Under the pieces are notes generated by a model. That model was given only the letters and a program-made list of their open reading frames with translations, was not told the origin of the DNA and did no database searches. Below, piece after piece: positions 1-8,714 of a DNA stretch of 64,000 nucleotides; positions within the stretch are counted from its first letter, which is position 1, and every line of letters begins with the position of its first letter. A program made the translations under genes and the position numbers. The stretch spans positions 1-64,000 of the forward strand of contig CAJTCG010000011.1 in the NCBI GenBank assembly GCA_910574635.1. Direction: 5' to 3'. The DNA is from Oscillospiraceae bacterium (GTDB lineage: Bacteria; Bacillota; Clostridia; Oscillospirales; Oscillospiraceae).

Positions 1-99
1 CGGCTGCGCCATGTAGCCGGCACGCAGTGGGGCAACAAGAAGTACATGAATATGAGGCACCTGGAAGCTGCTCTGGAGGACACCTCTATTGCCGGCTGA
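1..99 (+). CDS. C-terminal fragment of an unidentified protein, cut by the window edge
   Basis: The first frame is open from base 1 to a TGA at 97-99 and gives 32 residues, including the stretch QWGNKKYMNMRHLEAAL. The start lies outside the window. I do not recognise the family. It sits directly before decayed mobile-element sequence and may belong to it. Coding status rests only on an open frame with plausible composition. Confidence 0.3.
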   Translation, partial: RLRHVAGTQWGNKKYMNMRHLEAALEDTSIAG

Positions 100-146
100 C
101 TTCATTCCACCCAGAGTCTGCATACTAATTTGCGAAATAATCTTGA

Positions 147-602
147 CACTACCGCCACACTGGCGTGGATGCCGGGAGCGGCTTTGTCCACACAGTGGAG
201 GCCACTGCCGCCAATGTCCACGACGTCACTATAGCGGCAAGGCTTCTGCGGGAAGATGATAAGGCGGTCTACGGGGACAGTGCCTACCTTGGGATAGAGA
301 AACGGGAAGAAATCAAAAGCAATCCGGAGCTTTCTGCCATTGAATACCGCATCAACCGCAGGCCGGGCCGGTTCCCCAGGGTTTCAGACAATGCCATTGA
401 CTGGGAGCGGTATATTGAAAACCGAAAATCTGCCGTACGCTGCAAGGTGGAGCATCCCTACAGGATTGTGAAGAACATTTTCGGTTTTCGGAAGACCGTT
501 TACCGGGGTCTGAGAAAAAATCTTAACCGATTACACGTTCTCTTTGCCAGCGCAAATCTGTACATGCTTGCCAGGGCGGGTGGTTCCCTATGCCCCGCCT
601 AA
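147..602 (+). pseudogene. IS5-family transposase, 3' half only
   Basis: The reading frame matches the C-terminal half of an IS5-type DDE transposase. Visible motifs are HTGVDAGSGFVHT, YGDSAYLG with the second catalytic Asp, and KVEHPYRIVKNIFGF with the catalytic Glu. The frame is closed upstream by a TGA at 144-146, and family similarity begins only at about base 156, so the first half with the first catalytic Asp is missing and no functional protein can be made. The N-terminal half of a similar transposase lies at 7967-8659 on the other strand and breaks at almost the same point of the protein. An isolated decaying IS copy is the simplest reading. Confidence 0.8.
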
Positions 603-789
603 GGTTTTTGCGCCCTTTGACCGGGCTGGGACTGGAAAAGCGAGGAATTCATCCCCAAATATGGCCCTTTATTGGTCGTTTTTATTACCTTCGTCTGTTT
701 GCCTGGCTTTTACCTGCTTTAATCAGTGCTTCCTTAGTTGTCGTACATTGATTAGCGTTTCCTGTTTACATTTTGGACAAAACAGAGGG

Positions 790-1323
790 AAATTTTCAAG
801 GAGTGTATATTGTTCAGACTGCGGAAGCAATCTACATTTCGCTATTGCAAAAATTTTAACGGTTTACAAGACCATTATTGCTGTGCAAAGTACAAGAGCA
901 ATACAGGAAGTTGTACGGCTCACTTTATCCGCGAAGAAGTAATGAAGCAGATAGTATGGAGCAGGATATTTGATGTGACCGTCCTTTTCTTTGGTGACAT
1001 CATAGCGTTTAAAGAAATGATGTACGCACAACGCTCTGCTGAAACGGAAAAGGAAATGAAGCGCAGGAAGCGGGAAGTCGGACAGGCGCAAAAGCGGATA
1101 GCAGAACAAGAGCGATTTTGACAACTTCACCGCGATTATCCGCAAATATATGGGAATAAAGGAACTTACACTCGCAATCGTCAATGAATTTATCAAGAAA
1201 ATCATAGTCCATGCACCGGAAAAGGTGGGCGGAAAACGGGCACAGAAAGTGGATATTGTTTTCAACTTTGTAAGGGAAATCAATTTCCTTTTTGCCACGC
1301 AACGGAAACGGCAAGGCGCATAG
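790..1323 (+). pseudogene. Remnant of a large serine recombinase (Tn-type resolvase, C-terminal part)
   Basis: Pieces in different frames line up with the zinc-ribbon and C-terminal region of conjugative-transposon serine recombinases. The zinc-ribbon start YCSDCGSNLHF is in one frame (790-830), CKNFNGLQDHYCC through RIAEQERF is in a second (about 840-1120), and FTAIIRKYMGIKELT through VNEFIKKIIVHAPEK follows in a third, ending at the TAG at 1321-1323. The N-terminal catalytic domain and a segment near 1120 are absent. At least two frame changes make it a pseudogene. With the transposase fragment before it, this is residue of an old mobile element upstream of the sulfur operon. Confidence 0.75.
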
Positions 1324-1455
1324 GAAATCGAAAAGACGGTACAGCCCTTGTAATCATGGCGGCGTATCTGCCGCAAAAAAGGAATGAACATCTGCCGGTC
1401 CTCTGGTGATTGCGAAGAACGGTATCCTCTCCGATAGTGTTCATAAGCTCAAATT

Positions 1456-1489
1456 ACCTATTGACATTATAGGTTATTTGGAATAATAT
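1456..1489 (+). promoter_or_regulatory. Promoter with overlapping inverted-repeat operator for the nifS operon
   Basis: A perfect -35 TTGACA (1461-1466) and a -10 TAATAT (1484-1489) are 17 bp apart. The inverted repeat ACCTAT (1456-1461) / ATAGGT (1469-1474), with a 7-bp centre, covers the -35. Rrf2/IscR-type regulators commonly control iron-sulfur genes through such sites, but no Rrf2 gene is in the window. Assigning the site to that family is inference. Confidence 0.6.
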
Positions 1490-1533
1490 ATAATTACCAA
1501 CAAACATACCGGGTTATTTAACGGAGGATTTCT

Positions 1534-2721
1534 ATGATGATTTACGCGGATAACGCGGCCACGACGAAGATGAGCCGGACCGCTGTGGACGCTATGCTGC
1601 CCTATATGGACGAGCTTTACGGCAACCCCTCTAGCCTCTACGCCTTCGGCCAGGAGGCCAAGGAGGCTCTGGAGGACGCCCGGGGACGTATCGCCGCCTG
1701 TCTTGTCTGTGAACCAAGGGAGCTCACCTTCACCTCCGGCGGCAGCGAGGCGGACAACCAGGCCATCCGTTCCGCCGCCGTCCTGGGGGCCCGGAAGGGC
1801 AAGCGCCACATCGTCTCCACCGCCTTTGAGCACCACGCGGTGCTCCACACCCTGAAAAAGCTGGAAAAAGAGGGCTTTGCCGTCACCCTGCTGGACGTCC
1901 ACGAAAACGGCCTGGTGACGCCGGAGCAGGTCCGGGAGGCCATCCGGCCCGACACCTGCCTGGTGACCGTCATGTACGCCAACAACGAGATCGGAACCGT
2001 CCAGCCCATATCGGAGATCGGCGCGGCCTGCCGGGAGGCGGGGGTCTTGTTCCACACCGACGCGGTCCAGGCGGCGGGGCACCTGCCCATTGACATTCGG
2101 GCCCAGAACATCGACCTTCTCTCCCTCTCTGCCCACAAGTTCCACGGGCCCAAGGGCGCCGGCGCGCTGTACGCCCGCCGGGGCGCGGCCCTGACGAACC
2201 TCATTGAGGGCGGGGCCCAGGAGCGGGGCAGGCGGGCCGGGACGGAGAACGTCCCCGCCATCGCCGGCATGGCGGCGGCGCTGGAGGAGGCCTGCGCCCA
2301 TCTGACGGAGAACGCCGTCCGGGTTTCCGCCCTGCGGGACAGGCTCATGGCGGGCCTCTCGGAGATCCCCCACAGTGTCCTGAACGGCGACCCGGCGAAG
2401 CGGCTCCCCGGCAATGTCAACTTCTGTTTCGAGGGCATCGAGGGAGAATCCCTGCTGCTCCTGCTGGACGACAAGGGGGTCTGCGCCTCCTCCGGGTCCG
2501 CCTGTACCTCCGGGTCCCTGGACCCCAGCCATGTGCTGCTGGCCATCGGGCGGCCCCACGAGATCGCCCATGGCTCCTTGCGCCTGACCATCAGCGAGGA
2601 GACGACGGAGGAAGAAATTGAATATTTGATCGAAGCTGTCCGGGACGCAGTTTCGTATCTGCGGAGCATGTCCCCCGTCTGGCGGGACCTGGAGAGCGGC
2701 AAAGCGCCGCATATCATCTAA
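1534..2721 (+). CDS. nifS: Cysteine desulfurase, NifS/IscS type
   Basis: This PLP-dependent class V aminotransferase-fold enzyme takes sulfur from L-cysteine, leaving alanine, and carries it as a persulfide for Fe-S clusters or tRNA thiolation. The 395 residues are full length. The PLP lysine is K202 in SAHKFHGPKGAG, and the persulfide cysteine is C324 in SGSACTSGS. ATG 1534 is preceded by ACGGAGGA. The nifU scaffold gene follows after 16 bp and mnmA overlaps that, so the likely sulfur acceptors are NifU and MnmA. The operon starts from the promoter at 1456-1489. Confidence 0.95.
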   Translation: MMIYADNAATTKMSRTAVDAMLPYMDELYGNPSSLYAFGQEAKEALEDARGRIAACLVCEPRELTFTSGGSEADNQAIRSAAVLGARKGKRHIVSTAFEHHAVLHTLKKLEKEGFAVTLLDVHENGLVTPEQVREAIRPDTCLVTVMYANNEIGTVQPISEIGAACREAGVLFHTDAVQAAGHLPIDIRAQNIDLLSLSAHKFHGPKGAGALYARRGAALTNLIEGGAQERGRRAGTENVPAIAGMAAALEEACAHLTENAVRVSALRDRLMAGLSEIPHSVLNGDPAKRLPGNVNFCFEGIEGESLLLLLDDKGVCASSGSACTSGSLDPSHVLLAIGRPHEIAHGSLRLTISEETTEEEIEYLIEAVRDAVSYLRSMSPVWRDLESGKAPHII

Positions 2722-2737
2722 GAGGAGGAATCAAATC

Positions 2738-3169
2738 ATGGCTTTATACAGTGAAAAAGTGATGGACCATTTCCGCAATCCCCGAAATGTGGGGACCATC
2801 GAAAACGCCGACGGCGTGGGAGAAGTGGGCAACGCCAAATGCGGGGACATCATGAAGATCTATCTGAAAATCCGGGACGGCGTTATTGAGGACGTGAAAT
2901 TCGAGACCTTCGGCTGCGGAAGCGCCATCGCCTCCAGCTCCATGGCCACGGAGCTCATCAAGGGAAAGCCGGTGTCCGAGGCCATAGCCCTGACCAACAA
3001 GGCCGTGGCGGAGGCCCTGGACGGCCTCCCGGCCCACAAGCTCCACTGCTCCGTCCTGGCGGAGGAGGCCATCAAGGCGGCGCTGAAGGACTACTACGAC
3101 CGGCAAGGCGTGGCCTATGACCCGGCTCAGTTCCCGGACTGCGCCCACTGTGAAGGCTGTGGGAGGTAG
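2738..3169 (+). CDS. nifU: Fe-S cluster scaffold protein, NifU/IscU N-terminal type
   Basis: The protein (143 residues) is the U-type scaffold on which Fe-S clusters are assembled with sulfur from the desulfurase encoded just upstream. Three conserved cysteines are visible: C35 in NAKCGD, C60 in FETFGCGSA and C104 in LHCSVLA. The tail ends in CAHCEGCGR, a cysteine-rich extension common in clostridial versions. The RBS AAGAGGAGG precedes ATG 2738. The 3' end overlaps the beginning of mnmA, which implies translational coupling in a nifS-nifU-mnmA operon. Confidence 0.93.
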   Translation: MALYSEKVMDHFRNPRNVGTIENADGVGEVGNAKCGDIMKIYLKIRDGVIEDVKFETFGCGSAIASSSMATELIKGKPVSEAIALTNKAVAEALDGLPAHKLHCSVLAEEAIKAALKDYYDRQGVAYDPAQFPDCAHCEGCGR

Positions 3170-4232
3170 AGTCCTGGTCGCGATGAGCGGCGGCGTTGAC
3201 TCTTCCGCTGCCGCTCTCTTGCTGAAGCGGCGGGGCTATGACTGCGCGGGCTGCACCATGAAGCTCTTTGACAGCGGGGACGCGGGACTCAGCCGCCGGA
3301 CGTGCTGCTCCCTGGAGGACGTGGAGTACGCCCGGGCGGCGGCCTTCCGGCTGGGAATTCCCCACTGGGTGTTCAACTTCAAGGATGCCTTTCGGGCGGC
3401 GGTGATGGAGAAGTTCGCCGCCGGTTACGAAAGCGGCCTGACGCCCAATCCCTGCATCGACTGCAACCGGTATCTGAAATTCGGGAAGCTCCTGGACCGG
3501 GCCAGGGTCCTGGGCTTTGACTATCTCGCTACCGGGCACTATGCGAGAATTGAACGGCAGGGGCAGCGCTATGCCCTGAAAAAAGCCCTGGACGAATCCA
3601 AGGACCAGAGCTATTTTCTCTACGGCATGACCCAGGACCAGCTGGCCCATACCCTGTTCCCTCTGGGCGGGCACCAAAAGTCCGAAGTCCGCAAAGCTGC
3701 CTGGAAAGCCGGACTCGCCAATGCGGGAAAACGGGATAGCCAGGATATTTGTTTCGCCCCAGACGGGGACTATGCCGCCGCCGTGGAGCGAATTTCCGGC
3801 AACGCCGCTGTCCCGGGGAACTTTGTGGATACCGCCGGAAGAGTCTTGGGAACGCACCGGGGCATTGTCCGCTATACCATCGGCCAGCGGCGGGGACTCG
3901 GCGTTTCCGCGCGCGAGCCTCTCTATGTCTGCGGGATTTCGGTCCGGGACAACACCGTTACCCTGGGCGGAAAAGAGGCGCTGCTCCGGGCCTGGATGGA
4001 AGTGGGAGCGTTTCATTGGATTTCCGGGACGGCTCAGGAGCGGCCGTTTCCCTGCGGCGTCAAGCTGAGAAGCACCCAAAAGGAGCTGCCTGCCACGGCT
4101 TATCCCGCCGAAAAAGGCCGGGTGTGCGTAGTATTTGACGAACCCCAGCGGGTTCCCGCGCCGGGCCAGGCGGCTGTGCTCTATGAGGGAGACACCGTGC
4201 TGGGCGGCGGCGAGATCCTCCCCTCGGCCTAG
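3117..4232 (+). CDS. mnmA: tRNA 2-thiouridine(34) synthase MnmA
   Basis: MnmA adenylates and thiolates U34 of tRNAs for Lys, Glu and Gln in the cytoplasm, using sulfur relayed from a cysteine desulfurase. The PP-loop motif SGGVDSS lies near the N-terminus, the first catalytic cysteine is in TPNPCIDCN, and the second is in SQDICFAPDGDY. The start is uncertain. ATG 3117 overlaps nifU by 53 bp, and in-frame GTGs at 3150 and 3159 would give a more usual N-terminus just before RVLVAMSGG, but none has a strong RBS. The distal position in the nifS operon fits a dedicated sulfur relay. Confidence 0.93.
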   Translation: MTRLSSRTAPTVKAVGGRVLVAMSGGVDSSAAALLLKRRGYDCAGCTMKLFDSGDAGLSRRTCCSLEDVEYARAAAFRLGIPHWVFNFKDAFRAAVMEKFAAGYESGLTPNPCIDCNRYLKFGKLLDRARVLGFDYLATGHYARIERQGQRYALKKALDESKDQSYFLYGMTQDQLAHTLFPLGGHQKSEVRKAAWKAGLANAGKRDSQDICFAPDGDYAAAVERISGNAAVPGNFVDTAGRVLGTHRGIVRYTIGQRRGLGVSAREPLYVCGISVRDNTVTLGGKEALLRAWMEVGAFHWISGTAQERPFPCGVKLRSTQKELPATAYPAEKGRVCVVFDEPQRVPAPGQAAVLYEGDTVLGGGEILPSA

Positions 4233-4340
4233 AAAAATGGCGAAGAGGCGGCACGGCTCTGGCTGAGATGATAGAGAACGGAGAGACAGTCACGATTTCT
4301 GTCTTCATTTTCCTGGGGGTCGATCCGTATGTAATTCACA

Positions 4341-4988
4341 TTAACGTATTTTCTTCAAAATCCCCCCCTCCATTCCATGCACTTCGTCACATAGAATGTC
4401 AATATCATCCCGAACATGGCTTGCGATGATGATCAATTTACCGTTTTCCTTCATCTTTAATAAAACCATTCTTATATCTTCAACACCATTACTATCAAGC
4501 GCATTCATCGGCTCATCCAATATAAGAATGTCTGGATTTTCCATTAACGCCTGCGCAATTCCAAGGCGTTGTTTCATACCAAGCGAATAATTTCCGACGC
4601 GCTTTTTGTCATCAGGATTCAGTCCTGCGAGTCCCATGTATTTTCGTATTTCGCCTTCTTTAACCCTTCCCCTGATAGACGCTAAATACTTCAGGTTTTT
4701 TAGCCCGGAATACCTTGGAAGAAAGCCTGGCGTCTCAATAATAAATCCTATATTTTCCGGATAATCCACATCTTTTCCAACAATTTTGCCATTAACTGTT
4801 ACTGTCCCTGCCGTGGGATGCAGCAAGCCGCAAATGCATTTAAGCAGAACGGTTTTGCCGGAGCCGTTTCTTCCTACGATTCCATAAATTTTCCCCATTC
4901 CAAATTTTGCGGACACGTTTTTCAGCGCATCCTGCTCGCCAAACACTTTCGTCACATTCTCTACAAAAATCCCGCATTTATCTTCCAT
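4341..4988 (-). CDS. ABC transporter ATP-binding protein
   Basis: A 215-residue ATPase subunit with Walker A GRNGSGKT, signature YSLGMKQRLG and Walker B ILILDEPMNALD. The start MEDKCGIF at 4988 overlaps the upstream permease gene by 11 bp. It is the last gene of a four-gene minus-strand operon (lipoprotein, permease, permease, ATPase) that is clearly more AT-rich than its neighbours, so it was probably acquired. Two small permeases plus one ATPase is typical of ABC-2-like exporters for peptides or of immunity transporters. The substrate is not evident. Confidence 0.85.
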   Translation of the reverse strand: MEDKCGIFVENVTKVFGEQDALKNVSAKFGMGKIYGIVGRNGSGKTVLLKCICGLLHPTAGTVTVNGKIVGKDVDYPENIGFIIETPGFLPRYSGLKNLKYLASIRGRVKEGEIRKYMGLAGLNPDDKKRVGNYSLGMKQRLGIAQALMENPDILILDEPMNALDSNGVEDIRMVLLKMKENGKLIIIASHVRDDIDILCDEVHGMEGGILKKIR

Positions 4989-5838
4989 GAATACGCCTCT
5001 CAATGATTCGATTGATTACCTTTTCCCTGTAATTTGCGGCCACGCATAATGCGCTGAGGCTTACGATTGCAATCATGAAAAATTTCTCTGCATATGCCAG
5101 ATTGATTCCCCATTTGGGCGCAAAGCCATAAAACAGTCCTAACTGCGCCAAGCTTACCGGAGAAACCCCATACGCCCAGTCCAGCCAGTCATTTGAGACG
5201 CATATATCCAAAACAGCGATCAGCGCTCCCGCAAATGTTCCTGCTGATTTGGCGGACATCTTATTTCCAAAATAGACCAGCAGTCCAATGTACAAAATGC
5301 AGGAAAATTCCAGAAATATGCTAATAAACAGCGCATTGACAGGCTCATATTGCCGCATAATATTCTGAGATATTGACAGTTCCACGCCGAACTCCGCTCC
5401 TGCGTTTGTTTTTCCCAGCGTTCCCCAAATCTTTCCCCATTCGTTTGACCATTGAATATGTCCAAGAAACGGAAGGATCGTTGCCGCTGTCAAACAAGCA
5501 GTATAGAGAATCGACATTTTTGTGATATAAAGGATCTGCCCCAATCCCCACGCCAGTTTTCCTGCTCTGGAAATCATATATTGATAGGATTCATCTTCAA
5601 ATGGCGCATTACAAAACAGGATGACTGCGCATGCCGCTATAACAAACTGCATCCCGTAATGATTGACTACAAAGACAAAGGCAAACGGTGTAACATCTAT
5701 ATGTACACTCCGACTGAAGGCTAAAACGGCAAAAAGGCTTTCCATCACGTACAGCACAACCACAATAAGGGTGAATGGTATTCTTATATTTTCCCGCAAC
5801 ATCCTCATATTATAGTTTGATACCTTATTTGCTTTCAT
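4978..5838 (-). CDS. ABC-2-like permease subunit
   Basis: A 286-residue polytopic membrane protein with about six hydrophobic segments, for example FTLIVVVLYVMESLFAVLAF near the start and FMIAIVSLSALCVAANY at the end. I chose MKANKVSN at 5838, which overlaps the preceding permease gene by 14 bp; upstream in-frame ATGs exist but run deep into that gene. It probably forms the membrane channel together with the other permease and the ATPase of the operon. The family cannot be named exactly from sequence alone. Confidence 0.75.
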   Translation of the reverse strand: MKANKVSNYNMRMLRENIRIPFTLIVVVLYVMESLFAVLAFSRSVHIDVTPFAFVFVVNHYGMQFVIAACAVILFCNAPFEDESYQYMISRAGKLAWGLGQILYITKMSILYTACLTAATILPFLGHIQWSNEWGKIWGTLGKTNAGAEFGVELSISQNIMRQYEPVNALFISIFLEFSCILYIGLLVYFGNKMSAKSAGTFAGALIAVLDICVSNDWLDWAYGVSPVSLAQLGLFYGFAPKWGINLAYAEKFFMIAIVSLSALCVAANYREKVINRIIERRIHGR

Positions 5839-6640
5839 AAAACATTCCATCTCGAAGCCCCCTTGCCAACCTTTCCGTAAAATATACACCCATCAGGAAA
5901 ACCAAAATACCCGAAACAAAAGCCGCGGCCATAACCGTGTATCCGCTATTGTGAATGACTGTTCTGCCTATCAATATTTGATCAAACCGCCAGTTAGCAT
6001 CAAGGGATGCGATCTGACTTGCTTTAACGATTACATAGCTGCCCAAAAACGGAAACATCGTAATGACGAATTTATCCCTTATATATAATGACACAAGCAA
6101 AGAAGCGCCAGCCCATAACATCCCGCGCATAAATCCAAGAGCCGCCTCTGTCACGCAGTAGAGGACCGGGTAATGAACCGCCAGCCATTTATGAAATAAA
6201 TCCGCCGCGCTTTCAGCCGATGCCTCATAATAATCACTTGTCATCTGGAGCCTTATGCGCAAAAATAACATCAGCAAAACCGTGCCTGACGCAACCACCA
6301 GCCCGCCTATCAGGATATTTACAATATATTTCACAGCGCCATACCTTCGCATACCCTCTCTGGAAGCAATGTATGCAACCGCCTTGCTGCTTCTTTCCTC
6401 GCAAAGGCTGGCCGCAAAAGGCAGCGCCGCAAAAACAGGCAATATATAATTTCTGCACATTCCTCCGAATGCGGAATTGCTTATAAAATAGTATACGCAC
6501 CAGACAGGATTGCCGCTTTGCATTGCGCTGACCAAATCATTCCATGAATCAAAGCAAATGCAGAACATAACGCCAATAACCGCTAAGATGGTGCTTGTAT
6601 TGATTGCCCGTTTCCATTCATTTATAAATACCCGGCTCAC
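5825..6640 (-). CDS. ABC-2-like permease subunit
   Basis: A 271-residue membrane protein. It opens with MSRVFINEWKRAI and a first hydrophobic helix, then contains several more, including the C-terminal VMAAAFVSGILVFLMGVYF. The layout of a short cytoplasmic N-terminus followed by six helices resembles ABC-2 permeases. The start overlaps the lipoprotein stop by 4 bp (ATGA), so translation is coupled. It is paired with the second permease and the ATPase downstream. Composition is AT-rich, as in the whole operon. Confidence 0.75.
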   Translation of the reverse strand: MSRVFINEWKRAINTSTILAVIGVMFCICFDSWNDLVSAMQSGNPVWCVYYFISNSAFGGMCRNYILPVFAALPFAASLCEERSSKAVAYIASREGMRRYGAVKYIVNILIGGLVVASGTVLLMLFLRIRLQMTSDYYEASAESAADLFHKWLAVHYPVLYCVTEAALGFMRGMLWAGASLLVSLYIRDKFVITMFPFLGSYVIVKASQIASLDANWRFDQILIGRTVIHNSGYTVMAAAFVSGILVFLMGVYFTERLARGLRDGMFYESK

Positions 6641-7758
6641 GAAATTTCCTCTCCTGTGACTGCGTTGAATCGAATCGAATACCTGCTGTCTTCAACCGAT
6701 TCTCCATCTACTTCAAAATCAACGCACCATGCCGGAATCAAATCCATTTCGGTAAAGGAATCTTCCCTCAGAAGCGGGAAATACTCCATCCAGATATTCT
6801 TCGCCCTAAACTCGCTTGTTAAAATCACGTCGCCAAATTTTTTCATGATTGCTTCTTTGATGCCGTCTTCGCCTATAATAGCCGCTTCCTTCCGCTGTTC
6901 CTCATAAGGCTCAAACATTCCCATCATGGTTATCATTTCGATCCCACTATTTGATAACAATGCCGTTACAGCAGCTGGGTAAGCCAAAAATCTCTCACTT
7001 GTTTGCCGCAGATTTGGCTCGCCTCGGTATACGGGGGACCCATTTACATTTATTCGAAAAACGATCCGGTACACTTCCATGCCTTCCTCAAACGTATCGC
7101 TTCCATATCCCTTTGCTGACAAAAACTGATAGTCGCCATCTTCCATAATCGCTTTTTTCACATTCTCAAAATCCGCTTGATCCATAGCAACCACATCAAG
7201 AGCTTCCAGCTCTCCGCCCACTCCAAGCATCCCTATAAAATTCTGAATCCTTGCAACAGCATCCGCTTGAGGCATAAAAGACAACTCCCTGTCATCTGTC
7301 AATCCCATCTCCCCCGCATAGGAACAGTAGGTGTCCAAATGGTTTGCCATATCATTTCTTTGATATGTAAGTGTGCCGCTCGTAAACCCGTCGTTCCCAT
7401 CATCAACATCAAGGCTTCCTTCTGCATTTTGCCCGATTGCTTCCTGCGCTTTCGCATAGTCAAAACTTTTTAATTGCGTTGCATACTCATAAAGTATTTT
7501 ATCCGGCATTTTCAATTCCGCACTGATGAACAAGTTCTCATCCAATTTTTCATCTATGAAAACGGATGTGTTCTGTTCATCTCCGGCAGCGGCATTCGTT
7601 TCGTCCTGTGCCCCAACGACTTGGGAATCTGTATCTATACGGACATCATCAATATTTGATTGTTCTTCGCTCTGAGATGTATGGGCGCATCCTCCCAATA
7701 ATGCCAGGAGAACTGCCGCGCTTATTGCAATCTCCATCATTTTTTTGATTTTTTTCAT
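6637..7758 (-). CDS. Lipoprotein of unknown function, DUF6034-like
   Basis: The 373-residue protein begins with a lysine-rich n-region, a hydrophobic core and the lipobox LLGGC, so it is predicted to be anchored outside the membrane by a lipidated cysteine at about residue 24. The mature part is acidic and shows no enzyme motif I recognise. Length and its position before ABC permeases resemble the DUF6034 proteins, but this is recollection rather than a search. ATG 7758 follows GGAGGTTAAA. It heads the ABC operon and may act as a substrate-binding or sensing partner of the exporter. Confidence 0.7.
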   Translation of the reverse strand: MKKIKKMMEIAISAAVLLALLGGCAHTSQSEEQSNIDDVRIDTDSQVVGAQDETNAAAGDEQNTSVFIDEKLDENLFISAELKMPDKILYEYATQLKSFDYAKAQEAIGQNAEGSLDVDDGNDGFTSGTLTYQRNDMANHLDTYCSYAGEMGLTDDRELSFMPQADAVARIQNFIGMLGVGGELEALDVVAMDQADFENVKKAIMEDGDYQFLSAKGYGSDTFEEGMEVYRIVFRINVNGSPVYRGEPNLRQTSERFLAYPAAVTALLSNSGIEMITMMGMFEPYEEQRKEAAIIGEDGIKEAIMKKFGDVILTSEFRAKNIWMEYFPLLREDSFTEMDLIPAWCVDFEVDGESVEDSRYSIRFNAVTGEEIS

Positions 7759-7784
7759 TTTAACCTCCACTTGTCTTGAAATTA

Positions 7785-7811
7785 TTTCGCATATTAGGCC
7801 TTCATGCGAAA
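7785..7811. promoter_or_regulatory. Inverted repeat upstream of the lipoprotein-ABC operon
   Basis: TTTCGCAT (7785-7792) and ATGCGAAA (7804-7811) form a perfect 8-bp inverted repeat with an 11-bp spacer, 27 bp upstream of the lipoprotein start. It could be an operator or a leader hairpin. No confident -10/-35 pair was found. The rest of 7812-7966 shows no gene. Confidence 0.4.
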
Positions 7812-7966
7812 AAAATATAGGGGTCTATTGCATTCCCTGCGAGACAATCCCCATATTTTCCATAGTATGCGCTTTCGTTTCATCATTTTTGCATCATGAA
7901 CGGCAAGGCCCGATAGCCCTATTTGAGGGGGACGTAAGCGTCTCCGGCGCTTCAAACAATCATTTT

Positions 7967-8659
7967 TCAAAAAAGCCAGTCCTGTGCATTGCCGGAAGTC
8001 TGGATGTTCACACGCCGCCGGAGCTCCATTGCCTCCCTCTGGAGCGGGCCATTCAGGCGCGGGGCGGCGTCATGTTCCATACGGTCAGTTATCCGACGGA
8101 CCATTTCTTTTCCGACTGCCGGGAAACCGCCGAGAGCTTTCTCCTGGTTTCCCTTCTTCACCGAGTGCATCTCCGGATCCCGTTTTTTCTCCGCGTTTTT
8201 TGTAGAGCCGGGTGCGCTGATCAGTGTGGCGTCTACGATGCTGCCGCCCCGCATCATCCGTCCAGCCCGTTCCAGGCAGCGGTTGATTGCATCAAAAAAC
8301 AGCTTGCCGATGCCCTTCTCCTCCAACAGATGCCGAAAGTGCAGCAGGGTCGTGGCGTCCGGGACATCCTGCTCGAAAAAGTTGATCCCCATAAATTTGC
8401 GCATGGCATAGCTGTCATAAATTGCGTCCTCTACTCCTTCATCGGATAAGCTGAACCAGCATTGCAGCAGATACATCCGCAGCATGGTTTCTATCTCAAT
8501 CGGCGGACGCCCGCGTTTCCCGGTTGGATAGTGGGGGACGACCAGCGATACCCATTCCTCCCATGGGATGATCTCGTCCATGATTTCCAGAAATTCTTCC
8601 CGTTTTGTTTTCTTTTTCCGGCATCTGTATTCCATATCGCTAAAACTTTCCTGTTTCAT
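7967..8659 (-). pseudogene. IS5-family transposase, 5' half
   Basis: Residues 1-172 match the N-terminal half of an IS5-type transposase: the DUF772-like region with RGRPPIEIETMLRMYLLQCW, VPDATTLLHFRHLLE, and the first catalytic Asp in VDATLISAPGSTKN. Similarity stops at SVKKGNQ (about base 8144). The next 58 codons, to the stop at 7967, are not transposase. The second Asp and the Glu are missing, so the protein cannot be active. The complementary C-terminal half of a similar element is at 147-602 in the opposite orientation. Confidence 0.8.
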
Positions 8660-8714
8660 ATCCCGCGCCCCCTTTTCCTTATTTTATCATCTTTTATTAT
8701 TTGGGGGAATTAAA

